Position numbers and translations under genes: made by a program. A stretch of DNA of 64,000 nucleotides from Mucidula mucida (Eukaryota > Basidiomycota > Agaricomycetes > Agaricales > Physalacriaceae), in assembly GCA_015501055.1 (NCBI GenBank), contig JADNYV010000005.1:248001-312000 (forward strand), written 5' to 3'. Positions 33,539 to 45,743 of this stretch are shown one piece after another (position 1 is the stretch's first letter; each line of letters begins with the position of its first letter). The notes under the pieces are model-generated. The model had not been told where the DNA came from and did no database searches. It saw only the letters and a list, made by a program, of their open reading frames with translations.

Positions 33539-35146
33539 ATGTCAATGGTTCCAATTGCTCCTGCGCCTACCCCAGCGTTCGTAAATCCAGCCGCGATTGA
33601 CGATGGAGGTGCACGTCGCCCTCCAAAACGCAAGCGCACAGACGTGACAGACGATGACGGGACCGATACCCCCGCTCGTTCTGGCCCTCGTCACGGTCCC
33701 AAGAAGAAAAAGGCTAATCGAGCCTGTTTCCATTGCCAAAAGGCCCATCTTACCTGCGATGACTGTTCGTCACCTCCATTCCAACTTTTCTCCATTCTCT
33801 CTGACGTGTAATTCCCAGCACGACCGTGTCAGCGATGCACAAAACGCGGTATCGCCAGCAGTTGTACCGAGGGCCATCGAAAAAAGGCCAAATACCTTTT
33901 GGACGACGAGGAGCTTGACCAACTGAAGCGTTCAAAGTCGCAGCCGCCTCAGCTTACACCTATGCCCGAAGAGCCCATGGCGGATCCAGTTTTTGCACCC
34001 TCATACGACCCCAATTTCCCCTTTGGCTCCGAAGCAGCGAATCTCGAGTATTCTATTCTTTCTGCCATTCTCGGAAACCCCAGCCCCCCAGACTCGTCAA
34101 ATACCCCGCCTCCAGACTTTTGGCCTTCCGTTCCGTACAATCCTCCCTTTCTCACTTATCCATATCAAGATCAACCACAACCCCAACCCCAGTCTGATCC
34201 CTCACAACAACCAGATACAATACAGCCTGAACTTACAGAGCTCTCGCCGGATGCCTCCACCACCGTCGACGACCTTGAAAGCTTGCACCCCCTGCAACCG
34301 CGATTTCCTCTTGACGCCCGTCCCCGTTCACCACCCCTATTCGTCGATGTCATCTCAGATTCCGTTGACACCCCCGCATCCAACCTACAGACCATAAACG
34401 ACCGCATAACAAAGCCATATGACTACACTGAGGGCTATCATTTCCTGATGAAACATTTGCCATCTAGGTCGGTGGCTTTTCTCTCCTTTGATACCGCTCA
34501 TCGCGCAATTCCAGGTTTGAGAAGAACGATATCCTGCGCATCGTCCGTGCTCTCGCTATCTTCCGACCGTCACTCATCGCCCTTCAAATGCCTCTTTCTT
34601 TAGACGATGAGGTGTTTGTCGAAAAGTGTTTTCAACGCTCATTACTGGTGAGGTCCACCATTCGTCTATCTAATCTCCGTCTGACCCGGCCCTTCAGGAA
34701 CTTGATAAACTCATATCGTTTTCTGGCACTCCCACAGTGGTTTGGCGACGAACTGGTGAAATCTGCTTGGTAGCGCCAGAGTTCTGTATGCTAACAGAAT
34801 GGACATTGGACGAACTCCTTCCCGTCGGTCGAAAAAAGTATATCTACGAGGTGTGAAGGCTTTTTCCCCACCCATACATCCCTAACATGTGCAGCTCTTT
34901 GAGAACCAATCTGTCGTGGAGTATTGGGAGAATTTCGCATCTCACGCCTTTGAGAACTCTACACAAAGTGTTTACAGTCACTGTGTCCTGCTCAAACCAA
35001 ATGGCGCCCCAGTACCGTCCACGTTTTGTTTCTCAATACGACGAGACTTGTTTGATCTTCCCAGTGCCGTCATTGGTAAGGCAGTCGCACGTCCTCTCGC
35101 GTAATTACGCTCATCTTTCTCAGGTCAATGGTTACCTCTATTATAG
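33539..35146 (+). CDS. Zn2Cys6-PAS transcription factor, ERT1/AcuK family
   Basis: Relatives (yeast Ert1 and Rds2, Aspergillus AcuK) switch on gluconeogenesis and non-fermentable carbon use. The binuclear zinc cluster is split by the first intron: [20 protein letters not shown] joins [20 protein letters not shown] with KKAKYLLDD, a very family-specific sequence. A Pro/Gln-rich middle ([18 protein letters not shown]) follows. The C-terminal half has the family block [20 protein letters not shown] and the PAS domain: [60 protein letters not shown], ending AVIGQWLPLL at TAG 35144-35146. Start 33539 ([14 protein letters not shown]). Only 112 bases separate it from the allantoicase start, so they may share control elements. 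Confidence 0.92.
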
Positions 35147-35434
35147 CACGTTTTAATCTTATTTTTCCTCGTTTTCTCGTTGCATTTACTTACCCTTGCG
35201 CTACTGCTCTCTGGCGGTGTTCATTTGTACATCAGTCACTAGCATTATCATAACACTTTACTAAACTCATGGATGGATACTCGCGTTCTGTACGGATGGA
35301 TTCTTTGCGCACATTATTGTTCGCGAAGAGGATCACCATTTATTCATTATTTATTATTACACATGGATGGGTTCATGGTGTTCTCCTAGACCAGCAGATT
35401 CAATACACATGAGATTTGTCAAACTCCCAACCGG

Positions 35435-36843
35435 CTACACCCATCCGACTTGATAACGAGGCAAAGGTACCACAATCACACCGTTCTCGGGTGGAGGATC
35501 ACCCATATTTCTCCAGCACGGCCCACACAATAAACACGGACTTTCACCGAGACGCTCATCACCGACAATTGACCATACAGCTGATACTTTGCAGCATCCG
35601 CGGCAAACGTCTATCGGTAAAGGTGTGATTTGCACTGTCAGAGGATACCCAGAAGTAGGATCCGAACTGTGTCTCATCCTACGGGAGGACGATGTTAGGC
35701 TACAATCACGATAGATGGCCGAGATACCTGATTTGATCTATGACAGCGTAATGCTCGCAATCTCCTTGATGGAGAATCCAATACGGTTCTTGAGTACGAA
35801 GAGAGAGCGATTCGAATGATACGTCATGAATGAATTTCGACGACTTGGTCAATCCATTCGGGAGTTTGTTCTTCTTTTCTAGGTAGCCGAGGATTTTGCT
35901 AAATGCATTAGACCTCAAGCACGACGGGAGATCGACTGCCACCCACTCTGCATAATCAGATTTGTTGATCCGTCCCCAAACAACACTCCTTCAACACGAT
36001 GGCGGCACCGGTGCTAGAGGATGCGTCTTCCGCATGTTTGAACGTGACGCCGCCTTGAGGCGTAACGCTTTCTACCGGAAGATCGTCGGACGTGCAAGCG
36101 AATGCCCCAATTAGATCACCGAGTGTTTGTGACGACAGGAAAACATGTTGAGATGTCCTTCCATAACCAACGTGCACCTTGCTGTAAATGGAGACAACAA
36201 TGAGAGCTTTCTTGTCGGAGCCTCCACATTCTCGCAAGGGGATGATTGTTTCTAAATTGGACAAATGAGAAAGTGTGAAATAGACATAGGGAGAGTGCTC
36301 ACAATCTTTGTCAAAGCGTTCTGATCAGAAAGCTTCGTGGCGCGCGTAAAAAATGCAGCCTCGGAAGGATATCTACAAAACAAAATGAGCCATCGAAATG
36401 GTCACGAGAAGAAGAAGAAGAGAACAGACCGATAACTCGAGATGCCGATGCCTTCAAGACAGGCTTTCAAGTCCTTCAGCTCCACACAGGGTTCGTCCGG
36501 TGGCGTGAGATTGACACTTTGCGTTTCTTAGCCGCAGGTTTCGTGGACCGATAAAACGCGTCCACGGCGAGATCATGTTGCTGAATTAGGTACGCGGAAA
36601 GCCGTGGATTGTCCCATATATTCTTAATCGGATTCTTAATGTCTTCAACTCTGACGGCCCATGTCAGTCAACACGCGTCAACGGACGAGGATGGCACATA
36701 CTGAAAGTCTTCTTCGGCTGTGACGTCCTCTAGGGTGGGAGCTCGGTATGCGCATCAAGAAAGTGAGAGATGTCTATGGGGTCAGACGGCGGCCCAAAAT
36801 ACGCTTCGAGGAAGCTGGAATGTCTCGCGGACGCAGAGACCAT
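35435..36843 (-). CDS. snRNA-activating protein complex subunit 3 (SNAPC3/SNAP50)-like, frame broken four times
   Basis: SNAPc binds promoters of snRNA genes for Pol II and III. Identity is clear from VSIYSKVHVGYGRTSQHVFL, SSQTLGDLIGAFACTSDDLP, EGVLFGDGSTNKSDYAEW, LRTQEPYWILHQGDCEHYAV with IDQIR, and the C-terminal zinc-binding part VCRGCCKVSAVWSIVGDERL, GESPCLLCGPCWRNMG. Start ATG 36843 (MVSASARHSSFLEAYFGPPS). The conserved protein can only be read if one base is added at each of four places: about 36730-36738 (CCACCCTAG; ELPP then LEDVTAEEDF), 36499-36527 (KKRKV then NLTPPDEPC), 36297-36309 (exon end at a donor) and 35990-36000 (TGAAIV then EGVLFGDG). So it is a pseudogene or a poorly read stretch. 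Homology is good throughout, arguing for recent damage or sequence error. Confidence 0.75.
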
Positions 36844-37414
36844 GGAGGCAAACGACGAAACGCGAATTCCCACAGTCACAAACAAGAGCCGATGACGCAT
36901 CAAGTCGCGTCGCGTCGTAATATTATTGCTTGGCTGATCGTTCTACTTATAGCGGACGTGCATTGTTTCTTTTAGGTTATTGAGCGATACATCTCCGTTG
37001 TTTTGACGTCCTGAAACTTCTCCTCTCCGAAGCCTCTCTCGCCGTGCTGTCTCCAGCTATCGAACTTGAGAAAAGAACATCTCCCGCCGCCAGAGCCTTA
37101 GACGTCTTCCGCCGCCGATGCTACTGTCGAGGAGAAGACTACGCCTGACGTCGACAGGAAGAACAGAGTTAGGGAACCTAGCGACGAGAAAAGACGACCT
37201 CTGTCGTCATTGAGAAGAAGCCTGGCGTAGCCGAGAAACCTGACAAGTTTGAAGGAAATATTTATCGAGTCGAAGTGAGGTGAAGAATTCAAAAAGGAGC
37301 TAGATCAAGCTTTTCTGTCAGCTGGAATACATACATACAATGTCCGTTCTATTCGTACAGAAAGCAATACAATTATCAACATGGTATCGTGAAACATCCC
37401 GCGCCTTAAAGACA
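36844..37414. other. Gap with Lys/Glu-rich interrupted reading frames
   Basis: No intact gene. On the plus strand about 37020-37285 three short frames in succession read as Lys/Glu/Thr/Val-rich peptide (VEEKTTPDVDRKNRVREPSD, then VVIEKKPGVAEKPDKFEGNI), interrupted by frame changes. I do not recognise the source. Confidence 0.3.
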
Positions 37415-40400
37415 CTATGACATTGCCAATGGGTCGTCAGTGTTAGCAATGTACGAGCCCCACTCCTCCCAGCTGAGATGATGCATGAGAATATTAAATG
37501 CAAACGAACGAAAACAACTTACCTAAAACCTGTTGGTGCGCCTGTCCACATATCAACAATCTCGTTATCAAGTGGTGTGAAGTTGAAGTCCCCTGCGAAA
37601 GCATCCTGCGCGAAGACATCCGCAATACTCATCCCAGACATTGCGGGCCCGGAATACTGATACCCGCCTTGGTCGACAACATTTAAGAAGGTGAAATCGC
37701 ATCTTGAATAGAATGGTACTCACCCGTAGGCACAGATTGAAGCAGAAAGGATGGGACGTCTGTCACTGAGTTGTAGTCGGTCATGAAATCCGGTAACCCC
37801 GCAACTTCACGCGAGCGTTTGAGAGACACTTCGTTCGAGTCTGGTAGATTCGCCTCTCCAAATGACGAAATAGTGGTAAGCATGTCGCTGAATGAAGGCA
37901 TCGATGAGCACTGGAGGAGCATCACTGGATTTGAAGTGCATACCACAAGCGACCAGCTACATTCCACCTACAAGCATGTAAGCATGGAATCGAGCGAATG
38001 ACGAGCTTATTCACCAGACTGAACTGCATTCCAATATGTGCAGACATCGCTTGACGTCTGCAATCTCCTTCTTGAGGCTCAACACTAGCCCAGATCGTTT
38101 GCCACTCCATATATTCATCGATAACACGATACCGCAGATAAATGCACCGAACTAGCAACTTGATAAGGAAGAGATAAAGGTAGAGAAGTGGTTGACTGAC
38201 CATAGAGTATGGATAGTGGAGCCCCACGGTCTTGTACTGGGCGTCGATGACATGACAGCAGGACCGAGCCGCATTTGTGCAAATCGCGAGAGAAGAGAAA
38301 GATAACGGCGAGTCAGTGTTGATGAAAGGTCGATGAACTTGGATTTGTACTAGATAGTACACCATCCACAAGGTCGCAGATTGCAAGAAGAACGTCTTGT
38401 TTTCGCGGTGAGGATCCCATCGAACTGAAAAGAGGTAATCAGGCACTTAGGAAATACAACATATGCCAAAAGCTTACGATGATCGGGAACCTGTTCCGGA
38501 AAAATGAGTCCACGGATAATGAAGAAGATACCAGGACTTTCGCACCTGGTCCGTCCAACTATTTAAGGCAGAATCCAGATCACGTACAAGTTTCTGTTCC
38601 CAATCCTTGCCCGTCAAGCCGAGCATAACCCTAGACTTCTTTATGGAGTAGATCGTTCTGAGAACAAACGCTAATATCTCTATTAGCTTGAGATGTTGGA
38701 TGAAGAACACAATGTTTGAAGGTTTGTCTGAAGGTTGCTGGAATGTTACTTCGCCGTTAGGTGCGATGATCCAATATTCGTCATCGCAATCAGTTGGCAG
38801 TTCCAAGTCGAAGCTGTAGGACTTATCAGAATTGCAATCGAATGTGCGGAATGATAAAAAGCGCATACTCCTCATCTCGGATGATAGACGGGCGTCCAAG
38901 AAAGAGACAAATCGTTCGATCTAGACTCAACAGAATCCTGAAAGCTGGGTATGAGCGCTCATTTCGATCTATGACACCTGTTCGTACCAGAATGCTCGTT
39001 TCTTCAGTTCATCCTCCATCGTCATTATATGGCCTTCCGCTTTACGTCGATGAACGCCAATTTCAACGGCGAAACGTAGTCCGACACCGACAATGGTCCA
39101 TGCCGTTTGAGGAACAGACGTCCCCAGAGAATACAAAACAACCAGCTGAGGGAGAAGTAAGCCGATAAAGGAGTACATCGAGGGCTTGTACAAACCACGC
39201 AAAGTTGCAAGTCGTATAATGTCGGAACATGGTATATGGCATTCTTGATGACATTCACTTGCTCGAAGAATTTCCATCCAGCCGATGTCCTTGCACTATC
39301 TTCGCTATAGAGGACCCTTGGATCTTGTGAATGGCGAGAAGCGTTTGCTAGGACTAAGAGGACGAGCGAACCGAACGCCTCGTCCTTGAGATGTACGCCT
39401 TGCCGAACATTTTCAAGGAATGTAGGCTTATGGAGAAGTGGAGTATACGGATGCAAGTTGGCGAAGAAGATTGAGATAAGGTGGTCCATGAGGTCGCCTG
39501 GGGGGAAGACGTGGTGAGGTTTGTCCCGTTCAAACGTGGCGCGCTCCCACTGTAATCACGCGTGAATGACGACGTCAAACAAAAGAATGTACGACGTACG
39601 GGTTGCAGCAGCCAATTCGCCGAATGCGCCTTCACATACGTGCTACTTTCGGCACCTGTGTATTCTGACCTTATGCGCATAGCACTTTGTGCCAGCGCAA
39701 ATGTGCTTGCGGAGCCAAAAAAGCGATCGGTCTTGACTGACAATCTTTCAAGGTGATCGGCCAAGTCGTAGTGCCCCAAGTCATCCTCTTTGGGTTGAGA
39801 ATCTGTCGAACTTTCGGGACTGGGAGCGTTCGAGGTAGAGCCTTGAATCACAGAAGGGGGAGTGAGTTCTCTGGACCGTGATATCGTGGACCAAGTATCT
39901 CGGACTGGAGATAAAGGAGACGCCACGCTATTATACATCGTTGAAAGCTCGGAATCAAGATTACGAGACAAGGCATCAGATTTAAGCTGTAAGGAGTTCC
40001 AATGCGTCCATTCCAAGGCAAAGGTGGACGTACTTCGTGAAGAAGAGCCTCGAGACTGTTGACTCGTTGTTCCAGTTCTTGAACATAGCTACCTCTACTG
40101 AACGATTCATATCATCGACCAAGGCTGGAAGGTGTAGTTTACCCAATTTTTGGCCCGCGTTTCTAAGAAAACAGATTCGGTCGCAAATGAGTACTACGCC
40201 AAAGTAGTTACGGACCTTTACAGGCTCCCCATGCGTGCATTTTAGACCATACTGCGTACAATTGGAGCAAACGCCGTCGGGTTTCGTGGCACTGTCGCCT
40301 TGGGTGGTAGTATAACAACTGATTGAGCAGGGGGATGAAGCAAATACGCACATTTTACTGACAGGATACATAAACCAAGGATACGACAAGCGAGGTGGTA

Positions 40401-40501
40401 AACGTACCTTTCTTCCTTCGACAAGTATCACAAGCCCCCGGAAGTCTCCGCTTCTTTACGGCGACGCTGTCGCCAATTTCGTTGACAAAATCGGAGTTCA
40501 T
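37415..40501 (-). CDS. Zn2Cys6 fungal transcription factor with Fungal_trans domain
   Basis: Nuclear regulator of the XlnR/Gal4 superfamily. The first exon from ATG 40501 reads VAVKKRRLPGACDTCRRKK, continued by CDSATKPDGVCSNCTQYGLK then CTHGE: the six cysteines of the binuclear cluster (CxxC...C...CxxC...C). A coiled-coil-like linker (LEQRVNSLEALLHE type) follows. The Fungal_trans domain (PF04082 type) reads MDHLISIFFANLHPYTPLLH, FGSLVLLVLANASRHSQDPR, WKFFEQVNVIKNAIYHVPTL, SFIGLLLPQLVVLYSLGTSV, then the post-domain FLQSATLWMVYYLVQIQVHR with PFI. The C-terminus ends TGFRSWEEWGSYIANTDDPL. Many introns, some not resolved. Target pathway cannot be told from sequence; no enzyme cluster lies next to it. 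Confidence 0.88.
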
Positions 40502-41043
40502 AAGTTAAGAATAATGTCAGAAATAGTGGCTGGTAATAGTAACTTGTAAAGTGGTCGGCAACAGTGATCGCTGACAGTCATCATTGTTTCGGCACACGAT
40601 GGTTCATCATGCATCATCAATCGAAGCCAAATCAGGGTTTTCAGGGGAATAGTCACAAGTCGACGTGTTCGAACTGCCAATTCAACGGGCAAATGCCATG
40701 CTTTCTGCTATCTTCATCGCATTTTGACGCGGAGACTGACGAAAGACTACAGACTCGAAAGAGTCACACTCGTGAGTCGACAACAACACAGTGCTCGAAA
40801 TGCTAGAGGGTCTGCAAGTACTATGAATCGACCGCAAGTATCGTTTATAGTAATAGTATGCCACTGCCGAATCACGCCACAATTCATTCAATCCGGAAAA
40901 TAAGCCGCGCAAAGATGATTGATGTACATTTCCGTTGCCCCACCCTGGAATGGATCACTAAATTACCTGTAGCCTACTAAATTTAATGATTGTCCCACCG
41001 CTCCTATAGTTATGCAAAGATAATGTACTAAGTAGTATGTAGC
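40502..41043. other. Gap between the Zn2Cys6 factor and vigilin gene
   Basis: About 540 bases with the presumed promoter of the factor (minus strand) and the 3' untranslated end of the vigilin gene. Nothing else seen. Confidence 0.4.
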
Positions 41044-44000
41044 TCACTGGCGGCGAGTGCGACCACCCGGGACGGTAAGCATCTTGAGGATCGCGTCTTT
41101 GGCCGCCAGGATATCCGAATCAGAGCCTACGGGGGTGGTGAGTCATACAACAGGAAAACTATTTGAGGACGAACCAATAATGACGATCGTGTTGTTCTCC
41201 CTGCTAACAGTAATATCTGCACCAGTTTCATTACGAAGCCGAGCAACATTGGCACCCTTAGACCCAACGATACGGGGAAATACAGATCGGTCAGGCAGAG
41301 TTAAGAAGCCGACGGAGGTCATCTTTTCAGCAGACGCAATGGCATCTGCAATAAGGTTGCGCGCTTTTTCAAGGCCAGCTTCGTCGCGAGCCTTCAACGA
41401 CCAGACCGAAACACCTTCCTCGGCATCCAAGTAGTTGGGTGTAACCTCCCAAACAATCTCAGCTGATTCCTCTTCTGGAGCGTCAATACGAGCAGAGATT
41501 GCTTCGGAGGATTGGGGTCGAGTTGGAACAGCAGATTGCTTGGGCGAAACAGATTGGTCGACCTGGACGCCAAACGAGCGGAGGTTGCGGAAGAAGCCTC
41601 CCTGCTGAGAAATGACATGGTGATATTTCAATGGAACCTCAACCTTCGCAGAGGCAGCTTCAGGTGCAACGGGCTTGATCAAACTCTGGTGTGATCGTTC
41701 AGCAAACAATTGAGCCGGCTAGCGATCGACGAACCTTGAGTTCTTCAACTGTTTTCTCGCACGCAGTGCGTGGACCTGACACCTTGACCAAATTAGCGAG
41801 ATCAGTGTTCGCAAACTCGCTGGCGTTCTCCGCCTCTCCGAACTGTCCATAAGAACGAGAACCGGGGAACTGAACTTGGACGCCATGACGATTCTGCAGG
41901 TCGTTCAGGTTCTGACCACCGCGACCAATCAAGGCGCGGTGTTGTTGAGCGGGGATTTCGACACCGAGAACAATACGGTCGCGGAGGGTTCCGACTGTCT
42001 TTTCTAATTCCATTTTGACCTTTTGAACTAGCGTGGGCTCGCCGCGGAGACGAACTTCATCAGATGGTTCTCCCTGACGGGGGCTATGGAAAGGAAGTGA
42101 GATAAGGCATACTTGTAGAAATAAGCGGTGCATACAAGCGAATAAGCCCAGCCAGGACCTTGGGGTCAGAAGGTCCTCCGCAGCGAACGACAATATCTTT
42201 CAGACCTTGTCCCCCAGCACCAATGAGGGTGCGATGGAACCTGTTCTCGATATTCAAAGTCACATTGACTTCGTCTGTCACTTGATCAGATATAGCCAAA
42301 ATGGCGGTCTTCGCAGCAGCGATGGCCTTCTTGCTCCCTCGCACGGTAATGTTAGTGAGCGATGAGTCGTCCGAGGCTTTGTCCACGTCGATTTGGGCGT
42401 CGGTATTATCCTTGATCTCGTTGATGGAAGCACCTCCACGTCCTAAAATACGGGCAACCGATTTCGTTGGCACAGTGAACTTGAGAACGTTGTTCGATTC
42501 CTTCTCAAATTCAACAGCCTGAGTTTCCAATGTTAACAATAAGAAAACAGTTGAAGACATCACTGACGTCGAGTAGTTCGGACTTGGCTCCAGCAACACC
42601 CTTCTTGCCGCCCTTGACAAGAACTTCATCGGGCTTGAGCTGCTCTCGTGTCTTGGCTTCTCCGTTCTCAGACATTTGACGAGGGAACGTAATCTTGACG
42701 GAGTACTTGTCTTCCAACCGGATGGCGTACTTCCCATTTTGACCAATCAACGAAGAATGGTACTGACTGGGAATTTTCAAGATTTCGGAGGTTTCGTCCG
42801 CCTATGAAGGTGGTGATCAATGACAAGCATTCAACGTGAAGAAGTACTCACAATCCTTTCAATCTGTGAGAGAATGCGCCTTTTAGCTTCCTCGACGTTT
42901 TCCTTTCGGCCAGTAATCTTCAGAAGATATCAATCAAGTGTAGTTCGAGCGATATATTGCCAAGACTGACCGTAACCTTAGACTTTTGGTGGGCAACCTT
43001 TTTCTTCTTGGTATCCTTTTCCTTCTCGTCGACGTCATCAGAAACATCAACTTTGACACCAAGTTGGTCACGAAGTTTGTTGACACCAGCACCTTGAGCA
43101 CCGACGATGCGACCAACAAATTCCCTGTCAATATCGAAATCTGTGGACTGAAGGAATTACAACAGTATGTCAGGTAGCAACCATCGATAAACAGACAGTA
43201 ACGTACGAAGCTATTCACGATCTCATCGTTTTTCGCGTTCTCGACGATCTTGAGAACTCTTTGACAGCACGGTCGACGTCGGAACTAGTCCCTCGGATGA
43301 GAATGATGTCTTCTCCGGCAGGATCCAAAGCTTCAGCTCCGACTTTGATTGAGAGGGCCTTGTCCTCGCCAATAATTCTAGAAACAAGATCATTGCCCGA
43401 AAACATTGGTGAGGCGCGTTCATACGTACGCATTCAAGGTGGTGCCGCCTTGTCCGACAATAGCATCATGCCAACGCGTTTCGACAACAACCTTTTCGGT
43501 CTTCACATCAGCAGCTTCCTTCGCCAACTTCAAGAGTTCCTTAGAAACATCCTCTAGATGTTTCTTCTTGTCGTCCGGGGAAGGAGAGGCGTTGGCAGAT
43601 GTCGGATCATAGACCAGAAGGACAGACGATTGCTCTGAGACCTCAGGCGGAAAGTATACGGAAACATTATGAGCATCGTGGAACTGTTTGATCCTTAATA
43701 AAGGGTCAGTAATGAGCGATGTCAAAATCCATGTCACTCGCTTTTTGGCATTCTTTCCTGTGAGAATACGATGTAGAAGCCAATCGATAGACACCTCCGT
43801 TGTAGCACCAATGAGTTTGCCCAGAGTTTCAGACACCTTCCTGACGACACCATCTACGGCAGGCTTGTCACCGACCAAGTCAATGGTGAGCGATGGCAAT
43901 GTAGCAATAGCAGCGGGTGGGGGAGTATAAACCTGTACGCCTGGATGCTCAGTCATGAGCTTTTTAGGATAACCGGTACGCAACATATACGTTAGAAGCT

Positions 44001-45368
44001 GTCTGGAGACCGCAATAGGACCAGGAAGTGGGAACTCGTGGATGTACTTTGAGTTGGCTTGGTTCATGACTGCACTAAGGCCACCTGGGAGATCGGCGGG
44101 GGCACCCCAGACCGCAACTTCGTCGCTGGGGTCGTCAGCTTTAGCAACGATGACCGAACACTTGCTGACAGCCATGACCTCTTGGGCAGAGGCACCAGTG
44201 AGAAGACGATGCTGACGCTTGGGCAGGGAGATCTTCAACGAAGTGAGACCAGTCTGGAGAGACTCGATGGTGGACTTGATACTCTCAATAACACGAGTGA
44301 CGGCCTCACGATCGCCACTAGCAGTAACCTCGCGTTCAGCGACATTGAGCGTCAGCTTAACCTCATCCGACCCAGCTGCACTTTCAAAGTGTGCCTTCCG
44401 GGCTGTGACGAAGGGTAGAACATGAGGCGGAATGTCTTTAACACGTTGAGTCGATTTCGAAGTCTTGGAAGCAATGATCTGTTTCAAAAGCGCCTCTGCC
44501 TCGTAAGCAAGAGGTTGAGGGCCGACCAAAGTAACGGGCACCAAGACCTCTTCTTCTTCATCGTCGTCGTGGTGAGGAGACGAGTTGCCGTTGACGTGTC
44601 CATTGCCGTTTTGAACTGTTTCCTTCCGAGGAATGTCAATTTTGACGGTAGTCTGGTCACGAATTTGCTTGAGGGTAGCGCCTACGCTCTTGTTAACACA
44701 ACTTGATAGGAAAATGGTTATTGAAATGAGCACCTTTGGGACCGATGATCGTGGCAATAGTCGAAGCAGGAGCGTGAACAATCAAGGTAATCTGCATGGG
44801 CGGGGACTCAGAGCAGATCATACATGTGGCATAACAATAACATACGACTGGACTCAGCAATGCCAACAATGTTCTCTTGGCCTTGTCGAGTTCCTTCTGC
44901 GACTCGGCCTTCATGTGGAAGGTCATTTGGCGAGCCTTCTGATTACCGGAAGCTTCAAGCTTGACTTTGTACTTTGCCATAACCTGCTTCATGACCTCAC
45001 CCAAGGTAGCGGGTTTGCCATCCTTGCCAGCACCGGACAAGTCGATCGACGACAACGTAAACGAGTCAGTGAAGACTGGAGCCTTGGCGACCGGCTTGAT
45101 GCGAGGGCCATTGGACGAGCCCCACGCCGACTTGGCGGCGGACGGAGCAGACGGGGTGGGAGCAAGCGACGGAAATGCTGTCTGAGAGTCGGTGTCCAGG
45201 TCCTTGACAGCAGGAGCCTGGGGACGAGCCTTGACGGGGGTGGCGTCCGAGAGAGACGGAAAAGGATCTGGTGTGCCTTCGAGCTCGTGTCTCTTCTGCG
45301 CGAGAGTTAACGGTGTCGACCACGGAGCAACAAAGCCTTACTTGGAGATCAGCTGCAGAAAGCGCCAT
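41044..45368 (-). CDS. Vigilin/Scp160-type multi-KH RNA-binding protein
   Basis: Polysome- and ER-associated protein that binds mRNA through an array of KH domains and influences translation. The first exon is only MALSAADLQ; exon 2 continues KRHELEGTPDPFPSLSDATP and SAAKSAWGSSNGPRIKPVAK, an N-terminal plan typical of fungal vigilin. KH loops of the GxxG type: IIGPKGATLKQIRDQ, IVGQGGTTLNAY, LIGQNGKYAIRLEDKYSVKI, ILGRGGASINEIKDNTDAQI, LIGAGGQGLKDIV, LIGRGGQNLNDLQNRHGVQV, IVGSKGANVARLRNETGADI. Degenerate loops (LLTGASAQEVMAVSKCSVIV, RIIGEDKALSIKVGAEALDP) are also present, as in other vigilins. It ends ILKMLTVPGGRTRRQ. The longest minus-strand gene here; intron junctions I checked keep frame. 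Confidence 0.94.
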
Positions 45369-45743
45369 GACGGGTGTCCGGGGAGCGAGAAGCCTTTGAC
45401 GGAGAAAGACCAGTGCGATTGAGCGTCAACTCAAAAAACGCGAAAAAGATGGACGTAGAAAACAAGAAGTCTGAGCTGCTCGGCCGTGCGAGTTTTCCCG
45501 TTGCCCTGAGCCGACGTGGTAACAATATAGTCATAAATATTCCGTATTCACTATGTACATATTCCGTATTCACAATTCACTATGTCTATTCAAGCATGCA
45601 TAGCCAGTCCAGACTCCAGACAAGTAGAAACCAGAAACGTCGAGGCTTTCGACCGATGCTGAGAAAGACTCCGTCCACGTGTTATCATCGACGTGTAAAG
45701 TCAGGGGACTTATTCTTTACATCTCTCCACGATTACATCCAGC
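45369..45743. promoter_or_regulatory. Divergent promoter region of vigilin and ERO1 genes
   Basis: 375 bases between two starts. Contains the direct repeat described separately. No gene seen. Confidence 0.4.
45537..45573 (+). repeat. Direct repeat ATATTCCGTATTCAC, two copies 22 bases apart
   Basis: Exact 15-base copies at 45537-45551 and 45559-45573, with a related TTCACTATGT piece after each copy. It sits in the gap between the divergent vigilin and ERO1 genes; a local duplication or paired binding site are both possible. Confidence 0.8.

Noticed and set aside
31764..35146. Allantoin utilisation gene cluster
   Set aside because: Only the fusion gene is present; no allantoinase, permease or urease genes lie nearby, so a cluster is not supported.
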